From Salinimonas lutimaris (GTDB lineage Bacteria; Pseudomonadota; Gammaproteobacteria; Enterobacterales; Alteromonadaceae), in NCBI RefSeq assembly GCF_005222225.1, contig NZ_CP036536.1, forward strand, positions 1,202,001-1,266,000: a stretch of 64,000 nucleotides of DNA. Reading direction: 5' to 3'. The notes below the pieces were generated by a model. The model had not been told where the DNA came from. It saw only the letters and a list, made by a program, of their open reading frames with translations, and ran no database searches. The position numbers were made by a program, and so were the translations under genes. Position 1 is the first letter of the stretch. Every line of letters starts with the position of its first letter. Below, piece after piece: positions 29,765-39,186 of this stretch.

Positions 29765-30466
29765 ATGGCAGAGCAATGCTTTCGGATGAAAGGTACAACG
29801 CTGACAAGTATTGTACTGGATGTACTTTATTTTGACCCTGACGAATTTGATCAGCAACTGGCGGCAAAAGTAGCCAGTGCACCGCAATTTTTTACCCGCT
29901 CCTCGCTCATTATTCAGTTAAGTGTGCCGCTAACCGACACCGAATTTGAATTGTTGGTTACCTTGTGCCGTCAGCATCAGCTGCAGCCCATGGCGGTCAG
30001 AGGCGAAGTCGGAACATTAAAAAGCACGATCAATGACTTGGGTTTATCTGATATCAGTCAGAGTAAAGCCACAGAAACCGCGTTAAACGACACAGCCGAT
30101 GCCAGGCAGGCACCCAGCGCTCCGCCGGCAGCGGTTCAGGCAACCAAATTTATTGACCGGCCGGTACGCTCAGGACAGCAGGTGTATGCCCAAGGTGCAG
30201 ATCTGGTCATTATTGCCCCGGTGAGTGAAGGGGCTGAAGTACTGGCTGACGGTAATATTCATATTTATGGCACCATGCGTGGCAGGGCGCTTGCAGGGGT
30301 GCAGGGGAATACCCAGGCGCGTATATTTTGTCAGCAAATGGAAGCAGAATTGCTGTCCATTGCCGGGCGCTTTGTTATGCAGGAAACAATACAATCACAG
30401 TGTTGGAAAAAACCAGCACAGGCTTATTTGGAGGAAGACGCGTTACTGGTCACAGCCCTTGGCTAA
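29765..30466 (+). CDS. minC: Septum site-determining protein MinC
   Basis: A 233-residue cell-division inhibitor that blocks FtsZ assembly away from mid-cell. The N-terminal domain (about 8-105) begins KGTTLTSIVL and has the FFTRSSLIIQL segment; after a variable linker rich in Ala and Thr, the C-terminal beta-helix that binds MinD runs from RPVRSGQQVYAQGADLVI through HIYGTMRGRALAG. ATG 29765 follows CAGGA; an ATG seven codons later is a possible alternative. It is the first gene of minCDE, with 29 bases to minD. Confidence 0.95.
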   Translation: MAEQCFRMKGTTLTSIVLDVLYFDPDEFDQQLAAKVASAPQFFTRSSLIIQLSVPLTDTEFELLVTLCRQHQLQPMAVRGEVGTLKSTINDLGLSDISQSKATETALNDTADARQAPSAPPAAVQATKFIDRPVRSGQQVYAQGADLVIIAPVSEGAEVLADGNIHIYGTMRGRALAGVQGNTQARIFCQQMEAELLSIAGRFVMQETIQSQCWKKPAQAYLEEDALLVTALG

Positions 30467-30495
30467 CTGGTAATGTTTTCGTCGAGGAAAGGTAA

Positions 30496-31305
30496 ATGGC
30501 AAAAATCATCGTTGTAACCTCAGGAAAGGGGGGCGTAGGTAAAACTACTTCCAGTGCAGCCATAGGCACCGGGCTGGCAATGCAGGGACACAAAACGGTA
30601 GTGGTAGACTTCGATGTGGGCTTGCGTAACCTGGATTTAATCATGGGTTGCGAGCGGCGCGTGGTATATGACTTTGTCAATGTAATTAATAAAGAAGCAA
30701 CGCTGAATCAGGCGCTGATCAAAGATAAACGCACCGACGGTCTGTCTATTCTGCCGGCATCGCAAACCCGTGATAAAGACGCGCTGACGATGGAAGGTGT
30801 GCAGCAGGTGCTTAATGACCTGAGTAAAGATTTTGAATATATCATTTGTGACTCGCCTGCCGGTATTGAGCAGGGCGCACAGATGGCATTGTATTTTGCT
30901 GATGAAGCTATAGTGGTAACCAACCCGGAAGTGTCTTCAGTTCGCGACTCAGATCGTATTTTAGGCATTCTGCAAAGCAAGTCTATGCGCGCTGAGCAGG
31001 GCAAAAGTGTAAAAGAACACTTGCTGATCACCCGCTATAACCCGCAGCGTGTGGCAACTGCCGAAATGCTGAGTGTGGCTGATGTGGAAGAAATTCTGGC
31101 AGTGCCTTTGCTTGGTGTTATACCTGAATCAGAAGCGGTACTGAAAGCCTCTAACCAGGGTGCGCCTGTTATTCTGGATCAGGAGTCAAATGCAGGGCAG
31201 GCATACACAGATGCTGTGCGTCGACTACTGGGTGAAAAGGTTGACCATCGCTTTTTAGAAGCGGAGAAGAAAGGCTTCTTCAAGAGACTGCTCGGAGGGA
31301 AATAA
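30496..31305 (+). CDS. minD: Septum site-determining ATPase MinD
   Basis: A 269-residue ParA-type ATPase that recruits MinC to the membrane and oscillates under MinE control. The deviant Walker A is [11 protein letters not shown] (residues about 9-19); [21 protein letters not shown] and the C-terminal amphipathic membrane-targeting helix (FFKRLLGGK) are all present. GAGG precedes the ATG at standard distance. Its stop shares one base with the minE start (TAATG), so the two are translationally coupled. Confidence 0.97.
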   Translation: MAKIIVVTSGKGGVGKTTSSAAIGTGLAMQGHKTVVVDFDVGLRNLDLIMGCERRVVYDFVNVINKEATLNQALIKDKRTDGLSILPASQTRDKDALTMEGVQQVLNDLSKDFEYIICDSPAGIEQGAQMALYFADEAIVVTNPEVSSVRDSDRILGILQSKSMRAEQGKSVKEHLLITRYNPQRVATAEMLSVADVEEILAVPLLGVIPESEAVLKASNQGAPVILDQESNAGQAYTDAVRRLLGEKVDHRFLEAEKKGFFKRLLGGK

Positions 31306-31559
31306 TGGGCATATTTGATTACCTGCTGAAAAAGGGCAAGCCCACTTCTTCAGCATCCGTAGCAAAAGAGCGCCTGCAAATTATTGTGGCGCATGAGCGC
31401 CGTAAACGATCAGAGCCGGATTACCTGCCAATGATGCAAAAGGAAATTCTGGAAGTGATCAGAAAATATGTACAGATTGCTGATGATCAGGTCTCTGTGC
31501 AGGTGGAAGACAGTGATGATTGTTCAGTACTTGAGTTGAATATCACGCTGCCTGAATAA
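31305..31559 (+). CDS. minE: Cell division topological specificity factor MinE
   Basis: An 84-residue protein of standard size that stimulates MinD ATPase and forms the Min ring. The N-terminal anti-MinCD region (residues about 1-31) includes [16 protein letters not shown], and the C-terminal topological domain includes [15 protein letters not shown] and [10 protein letters not shown]. It is the third gene of the operon, starts one base inside minD, and is followed by a strong terminator. Confidence 0.97.
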   Translation: MGIFDYLLKKGKPTSSASVAKERLQIIVAHERRKRSEPDYLPMMQKEILEVIRKYVQIADDQVSVQVEDSDDCSVLELNITLPE

Positions 31560-31574
31560 TCGCCGTCTTATAAT

Positions 31575-31612
31575 AAAAACGCCCTGCCAGTATCTGCCAG
31601 GGCGTTTTTTTA
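31575..31612 (+). terminator. Intrinsic terminator of the minCDE operon
   Basis: ACGCCCTG and CAGGGCGT pair, with further pairing inside the loop, followed by seven T. An A-run before the stem means it can also serve the convergent S10 peptidase gene on the minus strand. Confidence 0.9.
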
Positions 31613-31643
31613 TTGGTACTTGTTATGGGGTGACAAGCACTAT

Positions 31644-33182
31644 TTAGCGGGCATATTTTGCCGGTGTATGTTCATCCGGCAGACTGGCCTGAATAAACTC
31701 GCGGATATCCTGATTAGCGGTTTTCAGGTCGGCCTTGCGCAGATACATCATGTGTCCACTGCGATAGCCTTTAAAGCTCAGGCGCTGCTTCATTTTACCG
31801 CTGGGATCTAATTGCCATAGTGTATATTTCGCGTCAAAGTAGTTGGTGGCACCATCATAATAGCCAGACTGTACCATCACATTCAGATACGGGTTTTCAG
31901 CCATGGCCTGACGAAGGTTTTCACCAGTTTCATCATCTGAACGGTCCCATGGGTACACATTGCCAAACATATTATATTTCAGGTCAGTTTTTATGTTCAG
32001 CTGATTGACCAGATAATCATTCATGGCCGGAGTAAAGGCGTGCAACCAGGACGACAGTTCGGCGTTGTAATCCGGCTTGTCACCGGTGTCCTGTTTATCC
32101 AGACCCAGATAGCGGCTATCCAGCCGGCCAATGGTTTTACCTTCTTCTCGTAACAGTTCTTTCCAGAAAAAGCGCGGGCTGACGTCCAGATTGGTACGCA
32201 AAATAGCTTTTTCAGATAACCCCGAATACGCCGCCATCTGACGGGCAATCGCCTGTTTTTTCTGGCTGGCTAAAAATCCGCCCTGACTAAGCGCCGGCAG
32301 CAGTTGCTCCATCGTAAAGGTTTCCACCTGAGGCAGAAAATCTTCCAGTGCCATGTTCTGATATTCAGGTTTGAGTTTTTTGTGGTGCCAGGCGGTTGCG
32401 GCAAAGTAGGGCAGGCGATTGGCCGCCTCAACAATGCCTTCACGCTTAATGCCCAGCTCAGTAGGCGACACCAGGATTACACCGTTTAAATACATCCACT
32501 GCTGGCTTTGCAGGGCACGGGCCAGGCCAGACACCCGGGTAGTACCATAACTTTCACCAATCAGGTATTTGGGTGAGCGCCAGCGTTCCTGACGGGTGAC
32601 AAAGGTATTTATCCATTCGGCCAGATATTCCACATCGGCATTCACACCAAAAAACAGTTTTTGCTGTTCTTCTTTGGACGGCATTTTGCCTTCTGCATCG
32701 GGCAATACGCGGCTAAAACCTGTGTTAACCGGGTTTACATACACAACATCGGCCACATCCAGTACCGACTCAGGGTTACTTTTAACGCCATAAGGCTGCA
32801 GCGGATAGCCTTCTTCATCAACATTCAGTACCACCGGACCTGTGTAGGCAATGTGCATCCATACTGAGGCAGAGCCAGGGCCACCGTTAAAGCTGATAAG
32901 CAAAGGCCGCTTTTCCGGTGCTTTCACATCATCTTTTTTATAATAGGTGTATTGTAAGGTCGCAATGGGGTCGCCCTGGTCATTCCAGACCGGCTGCATA
33001 CCAGCAATAGCAGTGTAGTTTAAACGGTGTCCCCGAATAGTGGTTTTGTGTTGGGTGATGGTGTGCGTATCCACCTGGGCCTGTCGGGTGTAAGAAGGAG
33101 CCGTGTCAGCGGCAAAAACCGGCAGTGCAGATAGAGTTGATGCGCCGAGCAGCCCGGCACACAGATATCCTTTCCAGTTCAT
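31644..33182 (-). CDS. Exported serine carboxypeptidase-like protein (peptidase S10)
   Basis: A 512-residue protein when started at 33182, where GAGG stands shortly before the ATG and a signal peptide begins (MNWKGYLCAGLLGASTLSALPVFA). A start 42 bases upstream is in frame but would bury the signal. It fits the S10 alpha/beta-hydrolase family: oxyanion region FNGGPGSASVWMH, nucleophile Ser in GESYGTTR, candidate Asp in SGYYDGATNY and His in YRSGHMMYL. A periplasmic peptidase that trims C-terminal residues from peptides is expected. The neighbour, also minus strand, encodes an exported M20 peptidase, so both may serve peptide scavenging. Confidence 0.9.
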   Translation of the reverse strand: MNWKGYLCAGLLGASTLSALPVFAADTAPSYTRQAQVDTHTITQHKTTIRGHRLNYTAIAGMQPVWNDQGDPIATLQYTYYKKDDVKAPEKRPLLISFNGGPGSASVWMHIAYTGPVVLNVDEEGYPLQPYGVKSNPESVLDVADVVYVNPVNTGFSRVLPDAEGKMPSKEEQQKLFFGVNADVEYLAEWINTFVTRQERWRSPKYLIGESYGTTRVSGLARALQSQQWMYLNGVILVSPTELGIKREGIVEAANRLPYFAATAWHHKKLKPEYQNMALEDFLPQVETFTMEQLLPALSQGGFLASQKKQAIARQMAAYSGLSEKAILRTNLDVSPRFFWKELLREEGKTIGRLDSRYLGLDKQDTGDKPDYNAELSSWLHAFTPAMNDYLVNQLNIKTDLKYNMFGNVYPWDRSDDETGENLRQAMAENPYLNVMVQSGYYDGATNYFDAKYTLWQLDPSGKMKQRLSFKGYRSGHMMYLRKADLKTANQDIREFIQASLPDEHTPAKYAR

Positions 33183-33298
33183 AAAACCTCGTTCATGTCG
33201 TTTTGTTATGGTTATTTTGCGCAAGGCACCGGCCCCACGGTAAACGACATGTTAACAGGTGGCGGCAGCAATGTGCTGCCGCTGACCGGAAAAAACGG

Positions 33299-34600
33299 TT
33301 AATTTGCAGTCTTAAGGCGGTACATCAACAGGGCCGCACGCTGCGCCTGACTGGTCAGCGAGGGGATATCGCCCGTTTCTTTCACAGTATGGCCGCCCGT
33401 GCCTTTCATGCCCAGTCCATCCAGCGCCATATCTACATTTGTGGCGGTAAAGGAAATATCGGCAGCACCGGCATTACGGGGGTCTACCGCAGCAACCTTG
33501 CCCTGACCTAATGCTTCACTGATAGCAGAGTACATACTCAGTAGCTGCGCATTACCCTGGGTGGGGGCCATCGGTGGATAACCATCATCAAAAATTATTT
33601 TTGCGCTGGTTTGCGGCAGATTGTCGGCCACGATTTCACGCATAGTGGCTTTGGTCTGATTTAACTGCTCCACCGATATCGTACGGATATCGCCGGTGAC
33701 CCGGGTGGTTTCTGCCACCACGTTGTCTTTACCAAATGCTGTACCCCGGCTGGCTTTTTCGTCCATGCTAACCTCAGTACCGCCGACGATTTTGCCCGGG
33801 TTAAACGTCAGCAGTTTTTCACCGCGAAGGTTGGTATAGAAGGCGTGCAGAATACGGGCTGATTCATAAATCGCCCCTGCGCCAATATCTGGCTGGAACA
33901 CCTGTGAAGAATGAGCCGGTACGCCGGTTACGGTTAGCTCCCAGCCCATGGCCCCGCGGCGGGCAGTGTTGGCGGTAGCTGGGTCGCCGTCACCATCTTC
34001 AAAACCCAACGCCACATCGGCCCATTCGGCTGCTTCTGTCAGCGCGGCTTTAGACAAGTTCAGGGGGCGGCCACTGGACTCCTCATCGCCGGTCATGACG
34101 ACCCGGATATTCATATCATCAAGCTCACCGGCCGCCTTCAGACCTTTCAGTGCTTGCAAAATAATGACATTGCCGCCTTTCATATCTGAAATGCCAGGAC
34201 CGGTAGCCAAACCGTTATCCAGCATTTTAAAGGACTGAAAAGGACTGTCTTTGGCAAACACAGTATCCAGATGACCAATTAACAGGATATTGGGCCCTTT
34301 ACCGCCTTCATTGGTGGCCACCAGATGACCGGCACGGCCAAATTTTTCTCCAGAGATAAATCTGGCATCAAAGCCCAGCGCAGTAAACTCAGGGATCATC
34401 ATATGAGCATTTTTTCTGATGCCGTCAAAATTCATGGTACCGCTATTTTCATTGACCAGGCTTTTGAGCAGAGCCACCGCATCGCCCTGGGTGCTGGCAA
34501 TATGATCGACCGCCTGCTGTTCTTTTTCAGTCAGGCTGGCCAGAGCAGGAAAAGCGGTCAGGGCAGACATCAGCGCTGCACAAATAAACCGTTTAGACAT
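33299..34600 (-). CDS. Exported M20-family metallopeptidase (glutamate carboxypeptidase type)
   Basis: A 433-residue protein with a signal peptide (about 1-21, MSKRFICAALMSALTAFPALA). Zinc ligands are visible in LLIGHLDTVF (His and Asp), SDMKGGN, and TGDEESSGRP (general-base Glu and ligand Glu), with a ligand Asp in GFEDGDG and a C-terminal His in GTGGHTVKE. This matches CPG2-like M20A peptidases, which cleave C-terminal glutamate or other residues. GAGG precedes the ATG. It is 116 bases upstream of the S10 peptidase on the same strand and probably co-regulated. Confidence 0.9.
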   Translation of the reverse strand: MSKRFICAALMSALTAFPALASLTEKEQQAVDHIASTQGDAVALLKSLVNENSGTMNFDGIRKNAHMMIPEFTALGFDARFISGEKFGRAGHLVATNEGGKGPNILLIGHLDTVFAKDSPFQSFKMLDNGLATGPGISDMKGGNVIILQALKGLKAAGELDDMNIRVVMTGDEESSGRPLNLSKAALTEAAEWADVALGFEDGDGDPATANTARRGAMGWELTVTGVPAHSSQVFQPDIGAGAIYESARILHAFYTNLRGEKLLTFNPGKIVGGTEVSMDEKASRGTAFGKDNVVAETTRVTGDIRTISVEQLNQTKATMREIVADNLPQTSAKIIFDDGYPPMAPTQGNAQLLSMYSAISEALGQGKVAAVDPRNAGAADISFTATNVDMALDGLGMKGTGGHTVKETGDIPSLTSQAQRAALLMYRLKTAN

Positions 34601-34789
34601 GGTATACCTCGTTAATTGGCATGATTAACTCACTACCATACAAACTTTGCAGGGGAACTGGCAAAGTTTCACTGCTCAGTTGTCTGGCATAAGCGACCAG
34701 TGTCTGAAAAAGGGTAAACGTAATTGGTCTTGTGACTGTAGTAACAGCAACAACCAATAAATTCACCAGCAAAGCTGACGAGGCGCAAT

Positions 34790-35803
34790 ATGAAACAAGT
34801 TGAAATAGCTTCTCCGGAACAAGGTCTGAATGGCATTAAGGTTACCGATGTAGCTCCTCCGCCTGAACCCCAGGCGGGCGAAATCATGGTACAGGTGATG
34901 GCTTCCTCGCTTAACTATCATGATTATGGGGTCGCCAGCGGTGTTATGAAGTCCAGCCCCGGACGTATTCTGATGTCTGACGGTGCCGGTGTAGTCAAAG
35001 CCGTGGGGGAGGGGGTGACTGCATTTGCACCGGGAGATAATGTGGTGTCTGTGTTTTTTCCTGACTGGCAGACCGGCGGGCCCACGGTCGGGGATTTTTC
35101 CCGCACGCCGGGCGACGGCATTGATGGTTATGCCAGAGAGTATGTCACGCTACCGGCCAGTTACTTCACCCGTGCCCCCCAAGGCTGGAGCCATATTGAA
35201 TCTGCCACTATTACCACGGCCGGCATGACTGCCTGGCGGGCACTGGTGGTGGAAGGCCAGCTTAAAGCCGGTGACACCGTGCTGCTGTTGGGTACCGGTG
35301 GCGTATCGGTTTATGCTCTGCAGATCGCCAAAGCCATGGGAGCTACTGTTGCCATCACTTCCTCTAGTGACGAAAAGCTGGAAAAAGCCCGCGCCATGGG
35401 CGCCGATTTCACGGTGAACTATAAAACCGATGAACAGTGGGGAAAAACGGTCGCACAATGGAGCGGTGGTGGCGTTGATCATATTGTTGAGGTTGGCGGC
35501 CCGGCCACACTGGGACAATCGATTAAAGCAGCCCGGGTTGGCGGCAGTATTGTGCTGATTGGTGTACTGACTGGTATTGGTGGTGAAATTCCCACCGCCA
35601 TGTTGATGCGCAAGCAAATCAAGCTCACCGGCGTCATCGTGGGGAGTCACAAAGAACAGCAGGACTTTGTACGGGCACTGGAAAACATGGCATTCAGCCC
35701 TGTTATTGATAAGTCATTTGCGCTGGACGAATTAGCAGATGCGTTCAGATACGAAGAATCTGGCCAGCATTTTGGTAAAATCGCGGTCGATTACAGTAAG
35801 TAA
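34790..35803 (+). CDS. MDR-family NAD(P)-dependent alcohol dehydrogenase-like protein
   Basis: A 337-residue MDR protein. The GroES-like part has SSLNYHDYGVASG and RILMSDGAGVVKAVGEG; the Rossmann motif is VLLLGTGGVSVYALQIAKAMGA. The catalytic zinc ligands are not in the usual places (SDGAG instead of GHE), so it is likely a zinc-independent member despite the name often given to this group. It is monocistronic and divergent from the M20 peptidase. Substrate unknown. Confidence 0.86.
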   Translation: MKQVEIASPEQGLNGIKVTDVAPPPEPQAGEIMVQVMASSLNYHDYGVASGVMKSSPGRILMSDGAGVVKAVGEGVTAFAPGDNVVSVFFPDWQTGGPTVGDFSRTPGDGIDGYAREYVTLPASYFTRAPQGWSHIESATITTAGMTAWRALVVEGQLKAGDTVLLLGTGGVSVYALQIAKAMGATVAITSSSDEKLEKARAMGADFTVNYKTDEQWGKTVAQWSGGGVDHIVEVGGPATLGQSIKAARVGGSIVLIGVLTGIGGEIPTAMLMRKQIKLTGVIVGSHKEQQDFVRALENMAFSPVIDKSFALDELADAFRYEESGQHFGKIAVDYSK

Positions 35804-35926
35804 GAAAACCCGCAAATAAGGTTAATTTTTAAACTGTACATGCTAAGGTTTCGTACATAGAGACGGTGCGAAACCTGTATTCTCCCACCATAATTTGTAC
35901 AATTACTTTAATATCAAGGACCTCAG

Positions 35927-36727
35927 GTGACCGTTGAAATCGTTACCGATACGTCTCAGGAAAAAGCGATCCTGGAAACATGTATCAAATCTAAAGCAAA
36001 ACAGGGTGAATCCCTTCAGATCCTTGAAGCAGGCTGTGGCAACAAGTGGCAACTTTCTTTAACCGGCATTGACTATACGCTGTCTGGCATTGATATCGAT
36101 GCTGATGCCGTGGCTCTTCGGCAGCAAAAATACAATGATCTGGATGACGTGCTGATAGGTGACCTGCGCACCGCTGAACTGCCCAACGACCAGTATGACG
36201 TTATTTACACCGCCTATGTGCTTGAACATGTGGATAACGTAAACAAAGTACTGGAAAATTTTTATCGCTGGCTTAAACCTGGCGGTGTGATTATTATCAA
36301 AGTTCCTGATCGGGATTCTGTTTACGGGTTTGTAGCCCGCAACACACCACACTGGACTCACGTACTGTATTACCGCTGGATAAAGGGTAACAAAAATGCC
36401 GGCAAACCCGGTTATTTGCCATATCCCACGGTGTATGACAAAGCGCTGGCCCGTTCCAATATCTCTGCATATTGCGCCCGTCAGGGACTTAAAGTACGGG
36501 CGACGTACGGCAAAAATAACTATCTGCGAAAGAAATCACTGCGCGATCATGCCATCAGGGTGTTTGTTCAGCTAATGAATCTGTTTTCATTTGGCAAGCT
36601 GGCCTGGCATTACAACGATTTGATTTACATCATAGAAAAGCCAGCATTGCGTACCGCTGCCAACAGTTCAGGTGATAATCCAAAGCACTGGCAGTCTACC
36701 GGGTCGATAGAAAAGACCTCGGCATAG
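35927..36727 (+). CDS. Class I SAM-dependent methyltransferase
   Basis: A 266-residue protein starting at GTG 35927, with AAGGA about six bases upstream. The SAM-binding motif I is ILEAGCGNKW (about residues 27-36), followed by GIDIDADAV (acidic end of beta 2), YDVIYTAYVLEHV and WLKPGGVIIIKVPD, all typical of the fold. The middle region (residues about 130-190) is longer than in minimal enzymes and may bind the acceptor. The acceptor is unknown; similar proteins occur in polysaccharide loci. A 15-base-loop inverted repeat at 35846-35876 lies in its upstream region. Confidence 0.88.
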   Translation: MTVEIVTDTSQEKAILETCIKSKAKQGESLQILEAGCGNKWQLSLTGIDYTLSGIDIDADAVALRQQKYNDLDDVLIGDLRTAELPNDQYDVIYTAYVLEHVDNVNKVLENFYRWLKPGGVIIIKVPDRDSVYGFVARNTPHWTHVLYYRWIKGNKNAGKPGYLPYPTVYDKALARSNISAYCARQGLKVRATYGKNNYLRKKSLRDHAIRVFVQLMNLFSFGKLAWHYNDLIYIIEKPALRTAANSSGDNPKHWQSTGSIEKTSA

Positions 36728-36869
36728 CTTTATTTAGCTAAACCGGCCAATAATTCAGGCGGAATATTCGATCTCTGGCGATAAATCAGGATAATAGGGC
36801 TGTTTGCCTGTCACTTACCTAAGAAACGGGCGCTTAAAAACTATTCAACGACAGATTGCGGAGAATGCC

Positions 36870-37499
36870 ATGGCGGTACATGAAATAAAACACCCTCTTA
36901 TTCAGCACAAAATCGGCCTGATGCGTGAGGCTGGCTTAAGCAGTAAGAACTTTCGTGAACTGGCCAGTGAAGTGGGTAACCTGCTGACTTACGAAGCGAC
37001 CCGCGACCTGGTGACCGAGCCGGCAACCATTGAATGCTGGTCTGGCGATTCGATTGAAGTTGAGCAAATTAAAGGTAAAAAGATTACCGTTGTGCCCATT
37101 CTGCGGGCGGGTCTGGGTATGTTAGACGGCGTGATGGAATTAATCCCGAATGCCAAAATCAGTGTAGTTGGACTGTACCGTGACGAGGAAACTCTGGAGC
37201 CGGTGGCGTACTTTGACAAAGTGGTTAATCATATTGATGAGCGTACCGCATTGATTGTAGACCCTATGCTGGCAACAGGCGGCACGCTAATCGCGACCAT
37301 CGATCTGCTGAAACAAAAAGGCTGTACCAAAATTATGGGACTGTTTCTGGTGGCGGCCCCTGAAGGGATCAAGGCGGTGACGGATCTGCACCCGGATGTA
37401 GATATTTTTACAGCGTCGGTAGACGATAAACTGAATAAAGATGGCTACATCCTGCCGGGGCTGGGCGATGCCGGTGACCGTATTTTCGGTACCCGATAA
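36870..37499 (+). CDS. upp: Uracil phosphoribosyltransferase
   Basis: A 209-residue enzyme, the family length, that makes UMP from uracil and PRPP in pyrimidine salvage. The ATG at 36870 is chosen since GGAG lies seven bases before it and [14 protein letters not shown] is the usual start; an in-frame start at 36804 would add 22 residues. The PRPP-binding loop is [13 protein letters not shown], and the uracil-binding C-terminus is [18 protein letters not shown]. No uracil permease gene follows; a terminator comes directly after. Confidence 0.96.
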   Translation: MAVHEIKHPLIQHKIGLMREAGLSSKNFRELASEVGNLLTYEATRDLVTEPATIECWSGDSIEVEQIKGKKITVVPILRAGLGMLDGVMELIPNAKISVVGLYRDEETLEPVAYFDKVVNHIDERTALIVDPMLATGGTLIATIDLLKQKGCTKIMGLFLVAAPEGIKAVTDLHPDVDIFTASVDDKLNKDGYILPGLGDAGDRIFGTR

Positions 37500-37518
37500 C
37501 TCACTATAAAGGGTTCTG

Positions 37519-37553
37519 AAAAACAGGCCGCATGTAAGGTGCGGCCTGTTTTC
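37519..37553 (+). terminator. Intrinsic terminator after upp
   Basis: AACAGGCCGCA and TGCGGCCTGTT pair around a short loop, with A-run before and T-rich tail after, 20 bases past the upp stop codon. Confidence 0.88.
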
Positions 37554-37656
37554 GTTTATCGACTTAACATTCAAATTATCATACTTTCGATTTAAATTTT
37601 TAAGAAGACCGCGAAAAGACTGTTAAATACCTTCCCTTTCAACTACATTTACGGTT

Positions 37657-37670
37657 GTTAAACGATTAAG
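37657..37670. promoter_or_regulatory. Putative LacI-type operator upstream of the regulator gene
   Basis: GTTAAACGATTAAG is a near-perfect palindrome with a central CG, the layout typical of LacI-family operators. Thirteen of its fourteen bases (TTAAACGATTAAG) recur upstream of the TonB-dependent receptor gene at 39079-39091. It lies 94 bases before the regulator ATG, which suggests autoregulation. Confidence 0.6.
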
Positions 37671-37763
37671 ATAAATATGTGTTAAAAATTTACATAGCTT
37701 GCTACCGTGCCGCTGTGCAAATCCAGCAATCGAATCAGGATGTCGTGATAAGTCAAAGCACTC

Positions 37764-38792
37764 ATGAATAAAAAAAATAAGCTCACTTTAAAAGATGTTG
37801 CCCAGCAGCTGGATGTGTCTACTGCAACGATTTCAAATGCATTTAACCGTCCAGACCAGCTATCGGCGGCGCGCCGACAGGACATTCTGGCGGCCTGTGA
37901 AAAGCTGGGGTATCACGGACCGAACCGGGCTGCGCAAATCTTGCGTAAAGGTGAGTCGGGCATTGTTGCTGTGGTACTGGCAGACAATATTGAGTATATG
38001 GTCAGCGATCCGGTGGCCAGTACTTTTGTTAAGGGAGTGTCCCGGGTACTGCACGAAAAGGGGAAACATTTGCTGCTTTACAGCGGTAACGCCGACTCTA
38101 TTCGCGAGGTGGCTGATTTTGTCGATGGCTTTATTTGTTATGGTTCGCCGGAAAACAGCAAGCTGGCCAGTGAGTTAACAAAAACCGTAAAACCCGTGGT
38201 CACGGTTGATTTTAATCTGCCCGGTCAGCCGGCAATTAACATCGATAACGAACAGGCCGCCTATGATGTGGCCCGACAAGCGATTAAACCACAGGAGCGG
38301 GTAGCGATTCTGGGATTGAAACTCATTGCCTCGCCAGCCACCTGCCGTATTTACGATACACCGCTGATCGATGCTGACAGCTCTATCTCCCATCGCCGCC
38401 TGGATGGGTATAAGCGTGCCATGAGTGATGCGGGTGTGGAGATAGACAACACGCTGATCTGGCATATTCCGGAAAGTGAAGGAACCTACGCCAGACAGGC
38501 TGCGCAGGAGGTTTTATGCAGCGATAACCGGCCCGATACGGTGTTGTGTATGAGTGATATTATTGCTCTGGAGTTACTACAGTGCGCGCTGGCTAAAGGA
38601 ATTAAGGTGCCACAGGAGCTTAAAATTACTGGCTTTGATGGCATTGATGAAGCACTGCGTACCCGACCTAATTTAACCACTATCTGCCAGTCAAGTATTG
38701 AAAAAGGCGCGTTGGCAGCTAACATGTTGCTGGACAAGCAGTCTGAGTCGATCACTATGCCGTTTGAATTACTGGTAGGGCAAACCATTTAA
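37764..38792 (+). CDS. LacI-family transcriptional regulator
   Basis: A 342-residue regulator of normal LacI/GalR length. The helix-turn-helix and hinge lie in residues 7-62 (LTLKDVAQQLDVSTATISNA, then RRQDILAACEKLGY and RKGESGIVAVVL), followed by a periplasmic-binding-protein-like sensor domain with the typical SDIIALELLQ and ITGFDGIDEA. The family mostly senses sugars or nucleosides. The next gene downstream is a TonB-dependent receptor, and the same palindrome stands upstream of both, so it likely represses the receptor until a small ligand binds. The ligand is unknown. Confidence 0.94.
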   Translation: MNKKNKLTLKDVAQQLDVSTATISNAFNRPDQLSAARRQDILAACEKLGYHGPNRAAQILRKGESGIVAVVLADNIEYMVSDPVASTFVKGVSRVLHEKGKHLLLYSGNADSIREVADFVDGFICYGSPENSKLASELTKTVKPVVTVDFNLPGQPAINIDNEQAAYDVARQAIKPQERVAILGLKLIASPATCRIYDTPLIDADSSISHRRLDGYKRAMSDAGVEIDNTLIWHIPESEGTYARQAAQEVLCSDNRPDTVLCMSDIIALELLQCALAKGIKVPQELKITGFDGIDEALRTRPNLTTICQSSIEKGALAANMLLDKQSESITMPFELLVGQTI

Positions 38793-38813
38793 TCCAACCT
38801 TATTTGTATCCGT

Positions 38814-38841
38814 AAGCCAGCCTTTCGACGCTGGCTTTTTT
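38814..38841 (+). terminator. Intrinsic terminator after the LacI-family gene
   Basis: AAGCCAGC and GCTGGCTT pair around an eight-base loop and run into TTTTTT. It separates the regulator from the receptor gene, so the two are separate transcripts. Confidence 0.87.
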
Positions 38842-39077
38842 GTGCCTGATATGATGCTGTCGATTGCGCATCTGCATATCCTCTATTGCCCTTTCTAACC
38901 GGCTTAAACTAAATGGTTTAAGTGCTGTTCTTCTCTCATTAACGTAAAAAGATTGTTTTTGTAAATTATTTGTCGAACCTATCTTGCTGTAACCATTGTT
39001 CTTTAGTTTAAATTAACAAAAAAGTTAACATTTATGCTTCACATAATGTTTACAACGTAAACTTTCTGATATACATT

Positions 39078-39091
39078 CTTAAACGATTAAG
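39078..39091. promoter_or_regulatory. Putative LacI-type operator upstream of the TonB-dependent receptor
   Basis: CTTAAACGATTAAG is a palindrome apart from one mismatched pair (CTTAA-A-CG-A-TTAAG). It falls just after a possible promoter (TTTACA, 16 bases, ATACAT), where a bound repressor would block transcription start. Thirteen bases are identical to the motif upstream of the LacI-family gene at 37658-37670. Confidence 0.62.
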
Positions 39092-39186
39092 TTCTTCGGC
39101 TGCTGAGACCGAAGTTAATGACAGGGCGAGCAGACACTCTCCCAACTTTACAGCTAAACACATAAAAAGCTCTTTACGGAGATCAC

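Larger units (their letters stand above)
38793..39186. other. Regulatory intergenic region before the TonB-dependent receptor
   Basis: These 394 bases hold no gene that I can support. From left to right: an intrinsic terminator (38814-38841), a perfect inverted repeat CTTAAAC-N6-GTTTAAG (38903-38922), an AT-rich stretch, a palindrome GTTTAC-AAC-GTAAAC (39048-39062) overlapping a possible -35 TTTACA, a possible -10 ATACAT (39071-39076), the LacI-type operator (39078-39091), and about 95 bases of leader with CGGAG before the ATG. Confidence 0.55.
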
